The notes under the pieces are model-generated. The model worked only from the letters and a program-made list of their open reading frames with translations, was not told the DNA's origin and ran no database searches. This document shows, piece by piece, positions 17,129 through 26,318 of a DNA stretch of 64,000 bases. The position numbers and the translations under genes were made by a program. Numbering within the stretch: the stretch's first letter is position 1; each line of letters starts with the position of its first letter. Source of the stretch: Rhodospirillales bacterium (GTDB lineage: Bacteria > Pseudomonadota > Alphaproteobacteria > SP197); NCBI GenBank assembly GCA_014323865.1, contig JACONG010000010.1, positions 310,001 through 374,000 on the forward strand, read 5' to 3'.

Positions 17129-17875
17129 GTGACCGCACCCGCGATCATCCTCGTGCGACCGCAGATGGGGGAGAACATCGGGGCGGCGGCGCGGGCGATG
17201 GCGAACTTCGGACTCACGGACCTGCGCATCGTTGCGCCCCGCGACGGCTGGCCCAACCCGGCTGCCGAGGCCATGGCGGCGGGCGGTCTTGCGATCGTGC
17301 AGGATGCATCGCTGCACGACACGACGACCGAGGCGGTCGCCGGACTCCATCATGTCTGGGCGACGACGGCACGCAGCCGCGACATGCTCAAGCCCGAGGT
17401 CACGCCTGAACGCGCGGCGGTCGACCTTCACGCCGCGCCGGCGGGCGAGATCTGCGGCGTGCTGTTCGGGCCGGAACGGACCGGCCTCGACAATGACGAG
17501 GTTGCGCTGGCCGACGCCATCCTCCAGGTTCCGACGGTGCCCGACAATGCCTCGATCAACCTGGCGCAGTGTGTCCTGCTGATCGGCTACGAGTGGTTCA
17601 AGGCGCAGGACGAGGTGCTGGATTCAGCCGTTCCGTCAGGCAAGACATGGCCTGCGACCAGGGAGGAACTCGAAGGCTTTTTTGATCACCTGATCGGAGA
17701 GCTCGACAGATGCGGCTTCCTGCGCAACGAGCAGCATCGGCCAATCATGGTGCGCAACATCCGCAACATGTTCCTGCGCGCGGGCCTGTTCGGGCAGGAG
17801 GTGCGCACACTGCGCGGGATCGTGAGCTGTCTGACGAGTGGCCGGAAACCCCTGCCAACCAAGGATGAGCGATGA
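17129..17875 (+). CDS. trmJ: SpoU-class RNA 2'-O-methyltransferase (TrmJ-like)
   Basis: A 248-residue SPOUT (trefoil-knot) methyltransferase. The N-terminus (AIILVRPQMGENIGAAARAM), FGPERTGLDNDEV and VPTVPDNASINLAQCVLLIG are the three SpoU motifs that bind SAM. This arrangement and the roughly 80-residue C-terminal extension fit TrmJ, which methylates the 2'-OH of position 32 in tRNAs. It begins at GTG 17129, four bases after cimA, so it is the last gene of the cysS-cimA transcript. Assignment to TrmJ rather than another SpoU member is by resemblance. Confidence 0.85.
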   Translation: MTAPAIILVRPQMGENIGAAARAMANFGLTDLRIVAPRDGWPNPAAEAMAAGGLAIVQDASLHDTTTEAVAGLHHVWATTARSRDMLKPEVTPERAAVDLHAAPAGEICGVLFGPERTGLDNDEVALADAILQVPTVPDNASINLAQCVLLIGYEWFKAQDEVLDSAVPSGKTWPATREELEGFFDHLIGELDRCGFLRNEQHRPIMVRNIRNMFLRAGLFGQEVRTLRGIVSCLTSGRKPLPTKDER

Positions 17876-17974
17876 GGCCCGCAGCCCGTTGCTGGCCGTT
17901 CCCCGCCGTTCGGCGCACGGCCTTCGCCTGCCGTGAGGCTGTCACTGCGCCGTTATTCGCTCCGACATGGCCCC

Positions 17975-18021
17975 GCCCCCTGCAAAGGTGCCCCCCTGCA
18001 AGGCGCCCCCCTGCAAGGCAT
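17975..18021. repeat. About 15-bp tandem repeat upstream of the rpsD promoter
   Basis: Three imperfect copies of a CCCCCTGCAAGG unit (with 2-3-base spacers) are arrayed from about 17977 to 18019, ending directly before the TTGACA box of the rpsD promoter candidate. It might modulate that promoter or be a slippage product. Confidence 0.6.
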
Positions 18022-18050
18022 TTGACAACGGCGGTTCGCTTCATTACAAC
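18022..18050 (+). promoter_or_regulatory. Sigma-70-type promoter candidate for rpsD
   Basis: A perfect TTGACA (18022-18027) is followed by a 17-bp spacer and TACAAC (18045-18050). The start codon of rpsD is 75 bases further on. This is the best -35/-10 pair in the window and suits a ribosomal protein gene. Confidence 0.6.
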
Positions 18051-18124
18051 CCCGCGGCGCTCCGGAGACGGAGCGCGATCCGTTTTCTCTAAACGCATGC
18101 CCTCTAAACGAATGCCGAGGATCG

Positions 18125-18745
18125 ATGACCAAGCGTCTGTCGTCGAAGTACAAGATTTGCCGCCGCTACGGTGAGAACCTCTGGGGCCGCCCGAAGCGCT
18201 TCCTGACGAACCGTCTGTATGCGCCTGGCGAGCACGGTCAGAGCCGTCGCCGCAAGCCGACTGACTACGGCACGCAGCTCGCTGCCAAGCAGAAGCTCAA
18301 GGGCTACTACGGCAACATGACCGAGAAGCAGTTCCGACGGAACTACGAGGAAGCCTACAAGCGCCGGGGCGACACCATCGAGAACATGATCGGCCTGCTT
18401 GAGCGTCGTCTCGACATGGTTATCTACCGCATGAAGTTCGTGCCCACGGTCTTCGCTGCGCGCCAGTTCGTGAACCATGGCCATGTCCGTGTGAACGGCC
18501 AGAAGGTCAACATCCCGAGCTTCCGCGTGAGTCCTGAGGATGTCATCGCGATCAAGGACAGTTCGCGCGAGCTCCGGCTGGTTCTCGAAGCGGTTGCCTC
18601 GGCTGAACGCGACGTGCCGGATTACATGGAGGTCGATTTCGACAGCATGAAGGGCACCTATCGTCGTGTGCCGACGTTTGTCGAAGTGCCTTATCCGGTG
18701 CAGATGGAACCGAACCTGGTGGTCGAGTACTACTCGAAGGCCTGA
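18125..18745 (+). CDS. rpsD: 30S ribosomal protein S4
   Basis: A 206-residue primary 16S rRNA-binding protein of the small subunit. The N-terminal arm ([20 protein letters not shown]) continues to RPYAPGEHG-like [13 protein letters not shown]. The S4 RNA-binding domain ([12 protein letters not shown], then [20 protein letters not shown]) lies at about 93-155. The cysteine knot of zinc-type S4 is reduced to one Cys, as in the zinc-independent form. It stands alone outside the rpsM-rpsK-rpoA cluster, as usual in alphaproteobacteria, with its own promoter candidate. Confidence 0.98.
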   Translation: MTKRLSSKYKICRRYGENLWGRPKRFLTNRLYAPGEHGQSRRRKPTDYGTQLAAKQKLKGYYGNMTEKQFRRNYEEAYKRRGDTIENMIGLLERRLDMVIYRMKFVPTVFAARQFVNHGHVRVNGQKVNIPSFRVSPEDVIAIKDSSRELRLVLEAVASAERDVPDYMEVDFDSMKGTYRRVPTFVEVPYPVQMEPNLVVEYYSKA

Positions 18746-18750
18746 ACGAA

Positions 18751-18779
18751 AATCCGATGGGATCGTTTTTTATCGGATT
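18751..18779 (+). terminator. Hairpin downstream of rpsD
   Basis: AATCCGAT (18751-18758) and ATCGGATT (18772-18779) are a perfect 8-bp inverted repeat whose 13-nt loop contains six T. The T-run lies in the loop rather than after the stem, so it is atypical for a terminator. Further TCGGAT copies follow to 18810. Confidence 0.4.
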
Positions 18780-18826
18780 ACGCAGGATTCTGTCGGATTG
18801 GATCGGATGGGGCAGGGAGCGAGGCG

Positions 18827-19558
18827 ATGGCCAGGCGCCTGTCAGATTTCACCACACTCACGTTCGACTGCTACGGCACCCTGATCGATTGGGAAAGCGG
18901 CATCTGGGATGCCATGCAGCCGCTGATTGCCGCGTCGGGGCGCTGCGACATCACGCGGCAGGACGGCCTTCTGGCCTTTGCAGAGCTGGAGAGCGCGCAG
19001 CAGGCGGCAACGCCCGATATGCTCTATCCGGAGCTCCTGAGACATGTGCACCGTGGGCTGGCGAAGCGCTTCGATCTCGCGACGACCGACGACAGGGATA
19101 GGGTGTTCGGCGCGTCGGTGCCGCACTGGCCGGCCTTTCCGGACACTGCCGATGCGCTGCGCGTGCTGAAGAGACATTTCAGGCTTGTCATCCTGTCCAA
19201 TGTCCACATCGACGGTTTCGCGGCCTCCAACCGCAAGCTGGGTGTCAGCTTCGATGCGATCGTCACGGCCCAGGATATTGGCAGCTACAAGCCGAACCCG
19301 CGCAATTTCGAGGTCATGCTCGAAAGATTGGCGAACCGGGGCATCGGTGCCGGTGACATCCTCCACACCGCACAGAGCCTGTTCCACGACCATGTGCCCG
19401 CCACCGGGGCGGGGCTTGCCAGGGCCTGGATCGACCGCCGGGGCCTGTCGGACGGTGGCGCATGGGGTGCAACGGCGATCGTGGAGGAGCGACCGGAGGT
19501 CGATTTCCTCTTCCCGACCATGGCTGCCATGGCCGCAGCCGTCGTGGCCGGGAACTGA
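18827..19558 (+). CDS. HAD-superfamily hydrolase, haloacid dehalogenase type II-like
   Basis: A 243-residue HAD hydrolase. Motif I is FDCYGTL with nucleophile Asp14, motif II is the Ser in VILSNVHIDG, motif III is the Lys in DIGSYKPNPRNF, and the last acidic motif is weak: the sequence HTAQSLFHDHVPA replaces the usual NxxD. The cap domain of about 80 residues between motifs I and II matches (S)-2-haloacid dehalogenases, but many relatives hydrolyse phosphates. Substrate not assignable. Convergent with grxD. Confidence 0.85.
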   Translation: MARRLSDFTTLTFDCYGTLIDWESGIWDAMQPLIAASGRCDITRQDGLLAFAELESAQQAATPDMLYPELLRHVHRGLAKRFDLATTDDRDRVFGASVPHWPAFPDTADALRVLKRHFRLVILSNVHIDGFAASNRKLGVSFDAIVTAQDIGSYKPNPRNFEVMLERLANRGIGAGDILHTAQSLFHDHVPATGAGLARAWIDRRGLSDGGAWGATAIVEERPEVDFLFPTMAAMAAAVVAGN

Positions 19559-19561
19559 CTC

Positions 19562-19586
19562 CCGGTCGCGGAACGCCAGCGACCGG
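19562..19586. terminator. Hairpin between convergent HAD hydrolase and grxD genes
   Basis: CCGGTCGC (19562-19569) and GCGACCGG (19579-19586) form a perfect 8-bp stem with a 9-nt loop in the 74-bp convergent gap. It could terminate from either side, but lacks a T-tract. GATCAGGT-type direct repeats follow to 19632. Confidence 0.4.
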
Positions 19587-19632
19587 AACGGGAATGGCTC
19601 GCGATCAGGTTGCGGGGATCAGGTCGTGGGGG

Positions 19633-19977
19633 TCAGGTTGCGGGGTTGGGGGCGATGCCCTGGTTTTCGAGGTACTCGGAGAGTTCGCCGGATGTGTACA
19701 TCTCTTTCATGATGTCGCAGCCGCCCACAAACTCGCCCTTCACGTAGAGCTGGGGAATGGTCGGCCAGTCGCTGTAGGCCTTGATGCCATCGCGGATCGC
19801 CGGATCGTCGAGCACGTTGATGCCCTTGAAGCGGGTGCCCAGGTGGCTCAGGATCTGGACCGAAGCCGCCGAGAAGCCGCACATCGGGAAGACGGGCGTG
19901 CCCTTCATGAAGAGGACGACATCGTTGCCCTGAAGTTCCTTATCGATACGCTGCCTGGTGCCGTCATCGAGCGTCAT
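19633..19977 (-). CDS. grxD: Monothiol glutaredoxin, Grx4 family
   Basis: A 114-residue monothiol glutaredoxin with the CGFS active site at Cys33 (GTPVFPMCGFSAASV), WPTIPQLYVKGEFVGGCDI (cis-Pro and glutathione-binding region) and a C-terminal helix. Grx4 proteins carry a glutathione-ligated [2Fe-2S] cluster and work with BolA proteins in iron-sulfur trafficking and iron sensing. Its ATG overlaps the bolA stop codon (ATGA at 19974-19977), so the pair is coupled. The longer in-frame extension upstream is the bolA region in another frame. Confidence 0.95.
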   Translation of the reverse strand: MTLDDGTRQRIDKELQGNDVVLFMKGTPVFPMCGFSAASVQILSHLGTRFKGINVLDDPAIRDGIKAYSDWPTIPQLYVKGEFVGGCDIMKEMYTSGELSEYLENQGIAPNPAT

Positions 19978-20282
19978 GTCTGGTGCCCTCCCGTGGGCGT
20001 CGTGAGGTTGGTCCGGGTCAGGTTGCTGTCCCGGGGGGAAGGTGTCCCGGGGGCCGGTGTTCTGGTGGTCAGCGCAAGGGCATGGAGATCGCCGCCCATC
20101 CTGCCCTTGAGCGCCTGATAGACGGCCTGATGCTGCTGCACCCGGCTCTTGCCCTCGAAGGCATGCGACGTGACGGTGGCGGCATAATGGTCGCCGTCGC
20201 CCCTCAGGTCCTCGATCTCGATTGCGGCGTCGGGGAACGCTTCCCTGATCATGGCCTTGATCTCGGCCGCGCTCATTGCCAT
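19974..20282 (-). CDS. bolA: BolA-family protein
   Basis: A 102-residue BolA/IbaG-like protein (KH-like class II fold). The core includes DLRGDGDHYAATVTSHAFEG and SRVQQHQAVYQALKGRMGG, then LHALALTT; the invariant His for cluster coordination with Grx4 is in this last segment. After the usual end it has about 27 extra residues rich in Pro, Thr and Ser, which do not look like part of the fold. Overlap with grxD supports a BolA-Grx4 complex. Located downstream of purL on the same strand with a 42-bp gap. Confidence 0.93.
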   Translation of the reverse strand: MAMSAAEIKAMIREAFPDAAIEIEDLRGDGDHYAATVTSHAFEGKSRVQQHQAVYQALKGRMGGDLHALALTTRTPAPGTPSPRDSNLTRTNLTTPTGGHQT

Positions 20283-20324
20283 GACGTCCTCCGTTGGGTC
20301 CTCTGTGGCGTCCTCCGCCGTCGT

Positions 20325-22574
20325 TCAGGAGCCGCCTGCCATGTAGGCCGGCAGCCAACCCTCGTGTCTGTCGCGAATGGTTGCCAGCGATATGGGCGGG
20401 CCGGCGTCCACTGTCAATGTCCTGCCGCCCGTCACACCGAGGATGACGGCCGAAATTCCCGCTTGCCCGGCCTTTTTGACGATATCGGAGCCGTCACCGT
20501 CGACCGCGATGAGATAACGCGCCTGATCCTCGCCGAACCAGAAGGCATGGGCGGCGGGCGCGCCGTCCGGGCTGTTGGCGTCGAGACCGATGCCCGATGC
20601 CAGGGCCATTTCGGTCAGGGCCACGAGCAGGCCGCCGTCGGAAACATCGTGGCATGTCGTCACGTCGCCACCGGAAATCAGGCCGCGCACGAAATCGCCG
20701 TTGCGGCGTTCGGTTTCGAGGTCGACCGGGGGCGGCGCGCCGTCCTCGCGGTCGGCGAGCTCGCGCAGGTAAAGGCTGGAACCCAGATGGCCCGCGGTTT
20801 CGCCGATCAGGACGATGGCCTGGTTCGCGCCGCCGAAGCCGATGCGGGCCATGCGGTCGAGATCGTCGATCAGGCCGATTGCGCCGATTGCCGGCGTCGG
20901 CTGCACGGCCTTGCCGTCGGTTTCGTTGTAGAACGAGACGTTGCCCGAGACGATCGGCATCGCCAGCGCGCGGCAGGCCTCGCCCAGGCCCCTGATGGCG
21001 CCCACGAAGCTTCCCATCACGTCGGACCGTTCGGGATTGCCGAAGTTCAGGCAGTCGGTCGCCGCCAGGGGGCGGGCACCGGTCGCCGTGAGATTGCGGA
21101 AGGCCTCGGCCACGGCCTGTCTGCCGCCCGCGACCGGATCGGCTTCGCAGTAGCGCGGTGTGCAGTCGGTCGTGACGGCAAGGCCCTTGCCGGTCGCGCC
21201 CGGCAGCGCGACAACGGCGGCATCGCCGCCGGGGCGCTCCACGGTGCGGCCCATGACCAGATGGTCGTATTGCTCCCAGATCCAGCGGCGCGAGCAGAGG
21301 TCGGGCGCGCCGACCAGCGCAAGCAGGGCCTCTTCGGTGGGAAGCGGGGGCGGGATGTCGTCGGGTGACAGCACCGGGCGCGGCGGCGTCTCCGTCCATG
21401 GCCGGTTGTGGATCGGTGCCTCGTCGCTCAGGGGTTTGACCGGAAGGTCGGCCTCGATCGCGCCGTCCTTGCGCACGATCAGGCGGCCGGTGTCGGTGAT
21501 ATGGCCGACGACCGCGAAATCGAGCTCCCATTTCCCGAAGATCGCACGGGCGCGGTCCTCCGCCTCGGGCCTGATCACCATGAGCATACGTTCCTGGCTT
21601 TCGCTCAGCATCAGTTCACAGGCCGTCATGCCCTCTTCGCGCCGGGGCACGGCATCGAGGTCGAGGTCCATGCCGGCATTGCCCTTGTCGGCCATTTCGA
21701 CCGACGAGCAGGTGAGGCCTGCGGCCCCCATGTCCTGGATGCCGACGATCGAATCCGTCGTCATCAGCTCCAGGCAGGCTTCGAGCAGCAGTTTTTCGGT
21801 GAAGGGATCGCCGACCTGCACCGTGGGCCGCTTCTCCCCGCTGTCCCCGCTGAACGCGGCCGAGGCCATGCTGGCACCGTGGATGCCGTCGCGCCCGGTT
21901 TTCGAGCCGACATAGATCACCGGTGCGCCGACCGTGCCGGCGGCGGCATGGAAGATGCGGTCGGCGGGGGCGAGGCCGACACACATGGCGTTGACCAGGT
22001 TGTTGCCGTTGCAACTGCGGTGGAAGGTTGTCTCACCGCCCACGGTCGGCACGCCCATGCAATTGCCGTAAGCGCCGATACCGCCGACCGCGCCGGCCAC
22101 CAGATAGCGGGTCCGGGGGTGGTCGGGTTCGCCGAAGCGCAGCATGTTCAGGTTGGCGATGGGGCGCGCGCCCATGGTGAAGACGTCGCGCATGATGCCG
22201 CCGACGCCGGTCGCGGCTCCCTGGTACGGCTCGATGAAGCTCGGGTGGTTGTGGCTCTCCATCTTGAAGACGGCGGCCTGACCGTCGCCGATATCGACCA
22301 CGCCGGCGTTCTCGCCGGGCCCGCAGATCACCCAGGGGGCTTCGGTCGGCAGCGCCTTCAGCCAGAGCCGGCTCGACTTGTAGGAACAATGTTCGTTCCA
22401 CATGGCCGAAAAGATGCCGAGTTCGGTGATGTTCGGCTCGCGCCCGACGATCTCCAGAATCCTGGCGTATTCGTCTGCCGTCAGGCCGTGTTCGGCGACG
22501 ATGTCCGGCGTGATCATGGGTTCCTGTGCGGGTTCGGTGCCTGCGGGCTGTGTGCTTGCGGGTTGCGTGCTCAC
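20325..22574 (-). CDS. purL: Phosphoribosylformylglycinamidine synthase, large subunit PurL
   Basis: A 749-residue ATP-dependent FGAM synthase subunit of de novo purine synthesis; it needs PurQ (ammonia) and PurS. Features are [11 protein letters not shown] (with the catalytic His), [26 protein letters not shown] and [18 protein letters not shown]. The listed GTG start (22574) overlaps the purQ stop in GTGA; it gives a Pro/Thr/Gln-rich repeat N-terminus of about 19 residues, and the internal ATG 22517 ([11 protein letters not shown]) is the likelier mature family start. Small-type PurL, consistent with separate purS and purQ. Confidence 0.95.
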   Translation of the reverse strand: MSTQPASTQPAGTEPAQEPMITPDIVAEHGLTADEYARILEIVGREPNITELGIFSAMWNEHCSYKSSRLWLKALPTEAPWVICGPGENAGVVDIGDGQAAVFKMESHNHPSFIEPYQGAATGVGGIMRDVFTMGARPIANLNMLRFGEPDHPRTRYLVAGAVGGIGAYGNCMGVPTVGGETTFHRSCNGNNLVNAMCVGLAPADRIFHAAAGTVGAPVIYVGSKTGRDGIHGASMASAAFSGDSGEKRPTVQVGDPFTEKLLLEACLELMTTDSIVGIQDMGAAGLTCSSVEMADKGNAGMDLDLDAVPRREEGMTACELMLSESQERMLMVIRPEAEDRARAIFGKWELDFAVVGHITDTGRLIVRKDGAIEADLPVKPLSDEAPIHNRPWTETPPRPVLSPDDIPPPLPTEEALLALVGAPDLCSRRWIWEQYDHLVMGRTVERPGGDAAVVALPGATGKGLAVTTDCTPRYCEADPVAGGRQAVAEAFRNLTATGARPLAATDCLNFGNPERSDVMGSFVGAIRGLGEACRALAMPIVSGNVSFYNETDGKAVQPTPAIGAIGLIDDLDRMARIGFGGANQAIVLIGETAGHLGSSLYLRELADREDGAPPPVDLETERRNGDFVRGLISGGDVTTCHDVSDGGLLVALTEMALASGIGLDANSPDGAPAAHAFWFGEDQARYLIAVDGDGSDIVKKAGQAGISAVILGVTGGRTLTVDAGPPISLATIRDRHEGWLPAYMAGGS

Positions 22575-23257
22575 GAGAGCGCCTCCACGATGCCATGGAA
22601 CAGGGGGACGGCATCAAGGCTCTGCTGGCGCGGGCCGGTGGCGTCCTCGGGGTGGGGCATCATGCCGAGGACGTTGCCGGCCCGGTTGACGATGCCCGCG
22701 ATGTCGGCGGTGCTGCCGTTGGGGTTGGCGCGTTCGTCCGGTTCGCCGGGGCCGGCGACGTATCGGAAGGCGATACGGCCGTCGCCCTCGAGCCGCTTCA
22801 GCATCTCGTCGGCGGCAAAATAGTTGCCGTCGCCATGGGCCACGGGCACGCGGATCACATCGCCCTCGGCGAGCCTGCCGGTCAGGGGGCGGTGCCTGTT
22901 CTCAAGCCGCAGGTGCACATCGCGGCAGACGAAGCGCAGGCTGGCGTTCCTGAGCAGCGCGCCCGGCAGCAGCCCGGTCTCGATCAGCGTCTGAAAGCCG
23001 TTGCAGACGCCAAGGGTCGGCGTGCCTGCCCTGGCCTTCGCAACGATGTCCTTCATGACCGGCGAATGTGCTGCCATGGCCCCGCAGCGCAGGTAGTCGC
23101 CATGGGAGAACCCGCCCGGCAGGACGATCAGATCGCAATCGGGCACGCCGGTATCGCCATGCCAGACCGTTTCGGTCGCGGCCCCGGCGCGCGCAAGCGC
23201 ATCCTTCATGTCGGTGTCGCGGTTCGTGCCGGGAAACAGAACGATGGCGGCTTTCAT
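22571..23257 (-). CDS. purQ: Phosphoribosylformylglycinamidine synthase, glutaminase subunit PurQ
   Basis: A 228-residue class I glutamine amidotransferase supplying ammonia to PurL. It begins [16 protein letters not shown], has the nucleophile Cys in GVCNGFQ and the His-Glu pair in MMPHPEDA. It is coupled to purL by GTGA. In related bacteria purQ follows purS immediately; here the type I restriction module lies between them, and the 85-bp gap to hsdM is G-rich. A GGAGG lies about 15 bases before the ATG, too far to be an ideal ribosome site. Confidence 0.95.
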   Translation of the reverse strand: MKAAIVLFPGTNRDTDMKDALARAGAATETVWHGDTGVPDCDLIVLPGGFSHGDYLRCGAMAAHSPVMKDIVAKARAGTPTLGVCNGFQTLIETGLLPGALLRNASLRFVCRDVHLRLENRHRPLTGRLAEGDVIRVPVAHGDGNYFAADEMLKRLEGDGRIAFRYVAGPGEPDERANPNGSTADIAGIVNRAGNVLGMMPHPEDATGPRQQSLDAVPLFHGIVEALS

Positions 23258-23342
23258 GGAGAGGGAGAGGCCTCCGGCAGGATCAAGGGCACGGGCGGGC
23301 GAATGGTGTGGGCATGGGTGGGGGCGGGGGCGGGGTGTCGAT

Positions 23343-25004
23343 TTACTGCTCGTCCGACGATGGGAGTGGAGGCAGCCCCAGTTGTTCCAGAAACGCATTG
23401 TGCCTCGCCGTCGATTCCCGGATCTGACGTTCGATCCCGACCAGTTCCTTGTGTGTGGCGGAAAGATCGATGTCGGGTTCCGGCTCGATGGTGCTGACAT
23501 AGCGCGAAATGTTGAGGTTGTGGTCGTTGCGCCCGATCTCGTCCATGCCGACACGTCTGGCATAACGCTCGATGTTGTCGGGTCGCTGTCGATAGGTTTC
23601 GACGATCCTCTCGATATGCGCGTCGGAAAGGTGGTTCTGCCGCTTGCCCTTCTCGAAGTCCTCACATGCATTGATGAACAGGACATCGTTCGATTTCCTG
23701 CATTTCTTCAGGACGAGGATGCAGACCGGGATACCGGTCGAGTAGAAAAGGTTCGGGGCAAGGCCGATCACCGTGTCGATATGTCCGTCCTCAAGGAGTT
23801 TCTTGCGTATTCCGGCCTCGGCACCGCCGCGAAACAGCACGCCATGGGGGAGGATGATTGCCATGACACCGTCGTTCTTCAGGTAGTGGAACCCGTGCAG
23901 CAGGAAGGCGAAATCCGCTGCCGATTTCGGGGCCAGACCGTAGTCCCTGAAGCGCATGTCCTCGCCCAGGGCCTCATCCGGGTCCCAGCGGTAGCTGAAT
24001 GGCGGGTTGGCAATCACGGCGTCGAAGCAGGGTTTTTTCGCCGGGTTCATCTCGCGCAGCATGGCCCAGTCGTTGGTCAGCGTGTCGCCATGGTGGATCT
24101 CGAATTCCGTGTCCTTCACCCCGTGCAGCAGCATGTTCATGCGCGCCAGGTTGTATGTGGTGATGTTCTTCTCCTGGCCGAGGATCCTGCCGATAGCGTT
24201 CGGCCCCATGCGCTTGCGCACATTCAGCAGAAGCGAGCCTGAACCGCAGGCAAAGTCCATGACGCTGTCGAGGCGGCCCCGCTTGTCGGTCTCCGGTTCC
24301 TGGCTGTCGAGCATGACAATTGCCGAGAGGATGTCCGATATGCGTTGCGGCGTATAGAACTCGCCCGCCTTCTTGCCCGATCCGGCAGCAAACTGGCCGA
24401 TCAGGTATTCGTAGGCGTCGCCGAGTGTATCGCTGTCCCCGGAAAACGCCTCAAGGCCCTCGGCTATCCTCGTTACGATCGTGCAGAGCTTCGCGTTCCG
24501 GTCCTCATATGTCTTGCCGAGTTTTTCGGATTCGAGATTGATTTCCGAGAACAGCCCGGAAAACGCGCTCCCGAACGATTCCTGCTCGATATGGCTGAAA
24601 CCCTGCCGGAGCGTGTTGAGCAGTTCGTCGTCCCGGGTGTGGGCCATGTGGGCGATGCTGTCCCAGAGATAGTCCGGGCCGATGACGTAATGCACCTTGA
24701 GGCGCATCTGCTTCTCGAACGCCGCCACGTCATCGGGGTTCCGATTGTACCAGATGGAAAGGGGGCCAGATGGAAAGGGGGGCCGTCCTTCGGCACCGTT
24801 TGCCTCGGGTTCCGGGTAGCCGCGGCGGAGTTCCTTCCTTGCGGCCTGTTCGTAGTTGTCCGAGAGGAAGCGAAGGAACAGGAAGGCCAGCATGTAGTCG
24901 CGGAAGTCGTCCGCGTCCATCGCACCGCGGAGTTGGTCGGCAATGGCCCAGAGTGTTTTGCCAAGCTGTTCCCGGCCAAGCTGTTCCCGGTCTTGCCCTG
25001 TCAT
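23343..25004 (-). CDS. hsdM: Type I restriction-modification system, DNA methyltransferase subunit HsdM
   Basis: A 553-residue N6-adenine methyltransferase subunit. The N-terminal HsdM domain is followed by motif [14 protein letters not shown] and the catalytic motif [11 protein letters not shown] (NPPF). The C-terminal part ([13 protein letters not shown]) matches the end of this family. The N-terminus contains a short repeat ([11 protein letters not shown]) of DNA origin. It is the distal gene of the hsdR-hsdS-hsdM array. Intact by eye, so DNA methylation depends on whether the truncated HsdS can still bind DNA. Confidence 0.95.
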   Translation of the reverse strand: MTGQDREQLGREQLGKTLWAIADQLRGAMDADDFRDYMLAFLFLRFLSDNYEQAARKELRRGYPEPEANGAEGRPPFPSGPLSIWYNRNPDDVAAFEKQMRLKVHYVIGPDYLWDSIAHMAHTRDDELLNTLRQGFSHIEQESFGSAFSGLFSEINLESEKLGKTYEDRNAKLCTIVTRIAEGLEAFSGDSDTLGDAYEYLIGQFAAGSGKKAGEFYTPQRISDILSAIVMLDSQEPETDKRGRLDSVMDFACGSGSLLLNVRKRMGPNAIGRILGQEKNITTYNLARMNMLLHGVKDTEFEIHHGDTLTNDWAMLREMNPAKKPCFDAVIANPPFSYRWDPDEALGEDMRFRDYGLAPKSAADFAFLLHGFHYLKNDGVMAIILPHGVLFRGGAEAGIRKKLLEDGHIDTVIGLAPNLFYSTGIPVCILVLKKCRKSNDVLFINACEDFEKGKRQNHLSDAHIERIVETYRQRPDNIERYARRVGMDEIGRNDHNLNISRYVSTIEPEPDIDLSATHKELVGIERQIRESTARHNAFLEQLGLPPLPSSDEQ

Positions 25005-25098
25005 GATCCATCCTTCGTTTCAGTCATCGGTTCCATCATCGGTTCAGGCATCGTTTCAGGCGCGACCGGTTCGGGAGTTCTTTTGTCTTGCTCATGTA

Positions 25099-25227
25099 TC
25101 ACTGCCCTTCCACAGATGGAAAGAGCTGTTGCATCAGCCCCTGTTTGTGCTGTCGCAGGGCGTCGAGCCTGCGGTCCTGTGCCGCGATCAGGTTATCCAG
25201 CGAGCCAAGGCAGTCGGCAATCTTTTG
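25099..25227 (-). pseudogene. Untranslated 3' end of hsdS after a nonsense codon
   Basis: In the hsdS frame, downstream of TAA 25230-25228, the sequence still encodes QKIADCLGSLDNLIAAQDRR then LRQHKQGLMQQLFPSVEGQ and a proper stop at 25101-25099. It closely repeats the central conserved region of HsdS, so this is the second conserved (subunit-contact) region that should be part of the protein. Confidence 0.85.
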
Positions 25228-25229
25228 TT
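25116..25229. repeat. HsdS conserved-region direct repeat, copy 1
   Basis: This 114-bp segment is repeated with about a dozen mismatches at 25716-25829, exactly 600 bp away. Together with the 32-bp repeat pair (25670-25701 and 26264-26295) it reflects the two half-subunits of HsdS and provides homology for recombination. Confidence 0.85.
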
Positions 25230-26295
25230 ATTCTGCTTGGGACGGAACATAGATTGAGCTGTCCAAAAACGTCTCGACATGGATGCGCTTCGCCTTCCTG
25301 CCACCGTCCGCGATCTCGCCCCGGGTCCTGTAAAATTCCTCACGCTTAACGTATTCCAACAGGAAATTTGCGTTAAGCGTAGGAGAGATGTCGAAGCACG
25401 GAAGATCAGTTGTTGATTCGAATCCATCCAGATACTCCGGAATGATACCAAAAGCCTGGTTGAGAAAGTCAAGCTTGCTGTAAATAAATTGTCCGGCTTG
25501 TCGACGGTAGTACTGTGTGTTTGCACTTCCTTGAATATTTTCATACTTTTCAATTACGCCTTTACCCCACAATTTCACTGTAAGCTTCTTTGCTTCGTCT
25601 CCTCCACGGCCCTTGACGCGGCTTTCGCTCAGATACTGATTCATCAACCGGCGATGCCAATCAGTCACATCCCGAAACTCCGGAAACCGCAGCTTTGGCA
25701 CGGTTTCGCCGGGCTGTGGAAAGAGCTGTTGCATCAGCCCCTGTTTGTGCTGCCGCAGGGTGTCGCGCGTGCGGCCCTGCGCCGCGATCAGGTCGTCCAG
25801 CGAGCCAAGGCAGTCGGCAATCTTTTGTTGTTCTACAGGATGCGGTACTCCGAGCGGATACAGCTTGATTTGTTTAATGTCGCCTCGCGGCATCTTGACG
25901 CCCTTAGCCCCTGCCATAACGTAGTCTATGAAGGCTTCGCTCATTAGAAGTGCGGCCAGATAGCTGTCAACAATGCCAGATTTGCTGCGCAAAACAATTA
26001 TATCATTGGATGCGCCGCCACTCCTCGTTGCTCGCCATATCTTTTTCATATATGGTCGAATGTTGGATATCAGCAAATCGTTCATACGGAAGCTAGTTAT
26101 TGACCCTGACGCCGGAAAACTTGATGGTGGAGCAATGCCAGAGAAGTCAGGCAGCATGTTCTCCGTACTGACATATTCTCCTTTGGAAATCTGACCAATC
26201 GAAACACGATTGCTCACGAAGTGAGCGGCGTTTGAGAGTTGCTTCACCCCCCACGCCCCCGCGTCCCGAAACTCCGGAAACCGCAGCTTCGGCAC
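25228..26295 (-). CDS. hsdS: Type I restriction-modification specificity subunit HsdS, truncated by a nonsense codon
   Basis: A 355-residue product (398 if read through) that should set the DNA target. Two target-recognition domains each start after a repeated PKLRFPEFRD. The first is followed by the central conserved helix (QKIADCLGSLDDLIAAQ, then LRQHKQGLMQQLFP). The second ends at PSQAE, where the expected CAA (Gln) codon is TAA; the remaining 43 codons are intact. The second conserved helix is therefore missing. It starts at GTG 26295, 23 bases after hsdR. Its lower GC than its neighbours is usual for recognition domains. Confidence 0.88.
   Translation of the reverse strand: MPKLRFPEFRDAGAWGVKQLSNAAHFVSNRVSIGQISKGEYVSTENMLPDFSGIAPPSSFPASGSITSFRMNDLLISNIRPYMKKIWRATRSGGASNDIIVLRSKSGIVDSYLAALLMSEAFIDYVMAGAKGVKMPRGDIKQIKLYPLGVPHPVEQQKIADCLGSLDDLIAAQGRTRDTLRQHKQGLMQQLFPQPGETVPKLRFPEFRDVTDWHRRLMNQYLSESRVKGRGGDEAKKLTVKLWGKGVIEKYENIQGSANTQYYRRQAGQFIYSKLDFLNQAFGIIPEYLDGFESTTDLPCFDISPTLNANFLLEYVKREEFYRTRGEIADGGRKAKRIHVETFLDSSIYVPSQAE
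25670..25701. repeat. 32-bp direct repeat inside hsdS (partner 26264-26295)
   Basis: The two copies differ at one base and encode the repeated PKLRFPEFRD that begins each half of HsdS. The second copy spans the GTG start. Confidence 0.85.
25716..25829. repeat. HsdS conserved-region direct repeat, copy 2
   Basis: Partner of 25116-25229. This copy encodes the central conserved region and keeps CAA where the other copy has the TAA stop. Confidence 0.85.
26264..26295. repeat. 32-bp direct repeat at the hsdS start (partner 25670-25701)
   Basis: Second copy of the repeat beginning each HsdS half; recombination between the copies would delete or exchange the first recognition domain. Confidence 0.85.
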
Positions 26296-26318
26296 CGGGT
26301 GCCGAGGCTTTTCGGTCG

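Noticed and set aside
17872-18174. 100-codon ORF between the TrmJ-like gene and rpsD
   Set aside because: It is Pro/Arg-rich, covers the tandem repeat and the rpsD promoter, and overlaps the rpsD start; no family pattern.
25005-25098. Short repeats (ATCGGTT, CATCATCGG) between hsdM and hsdS considered as CRISPR-like
   Set aside because: Only about 15-bp units without regular spacers or cas genes.
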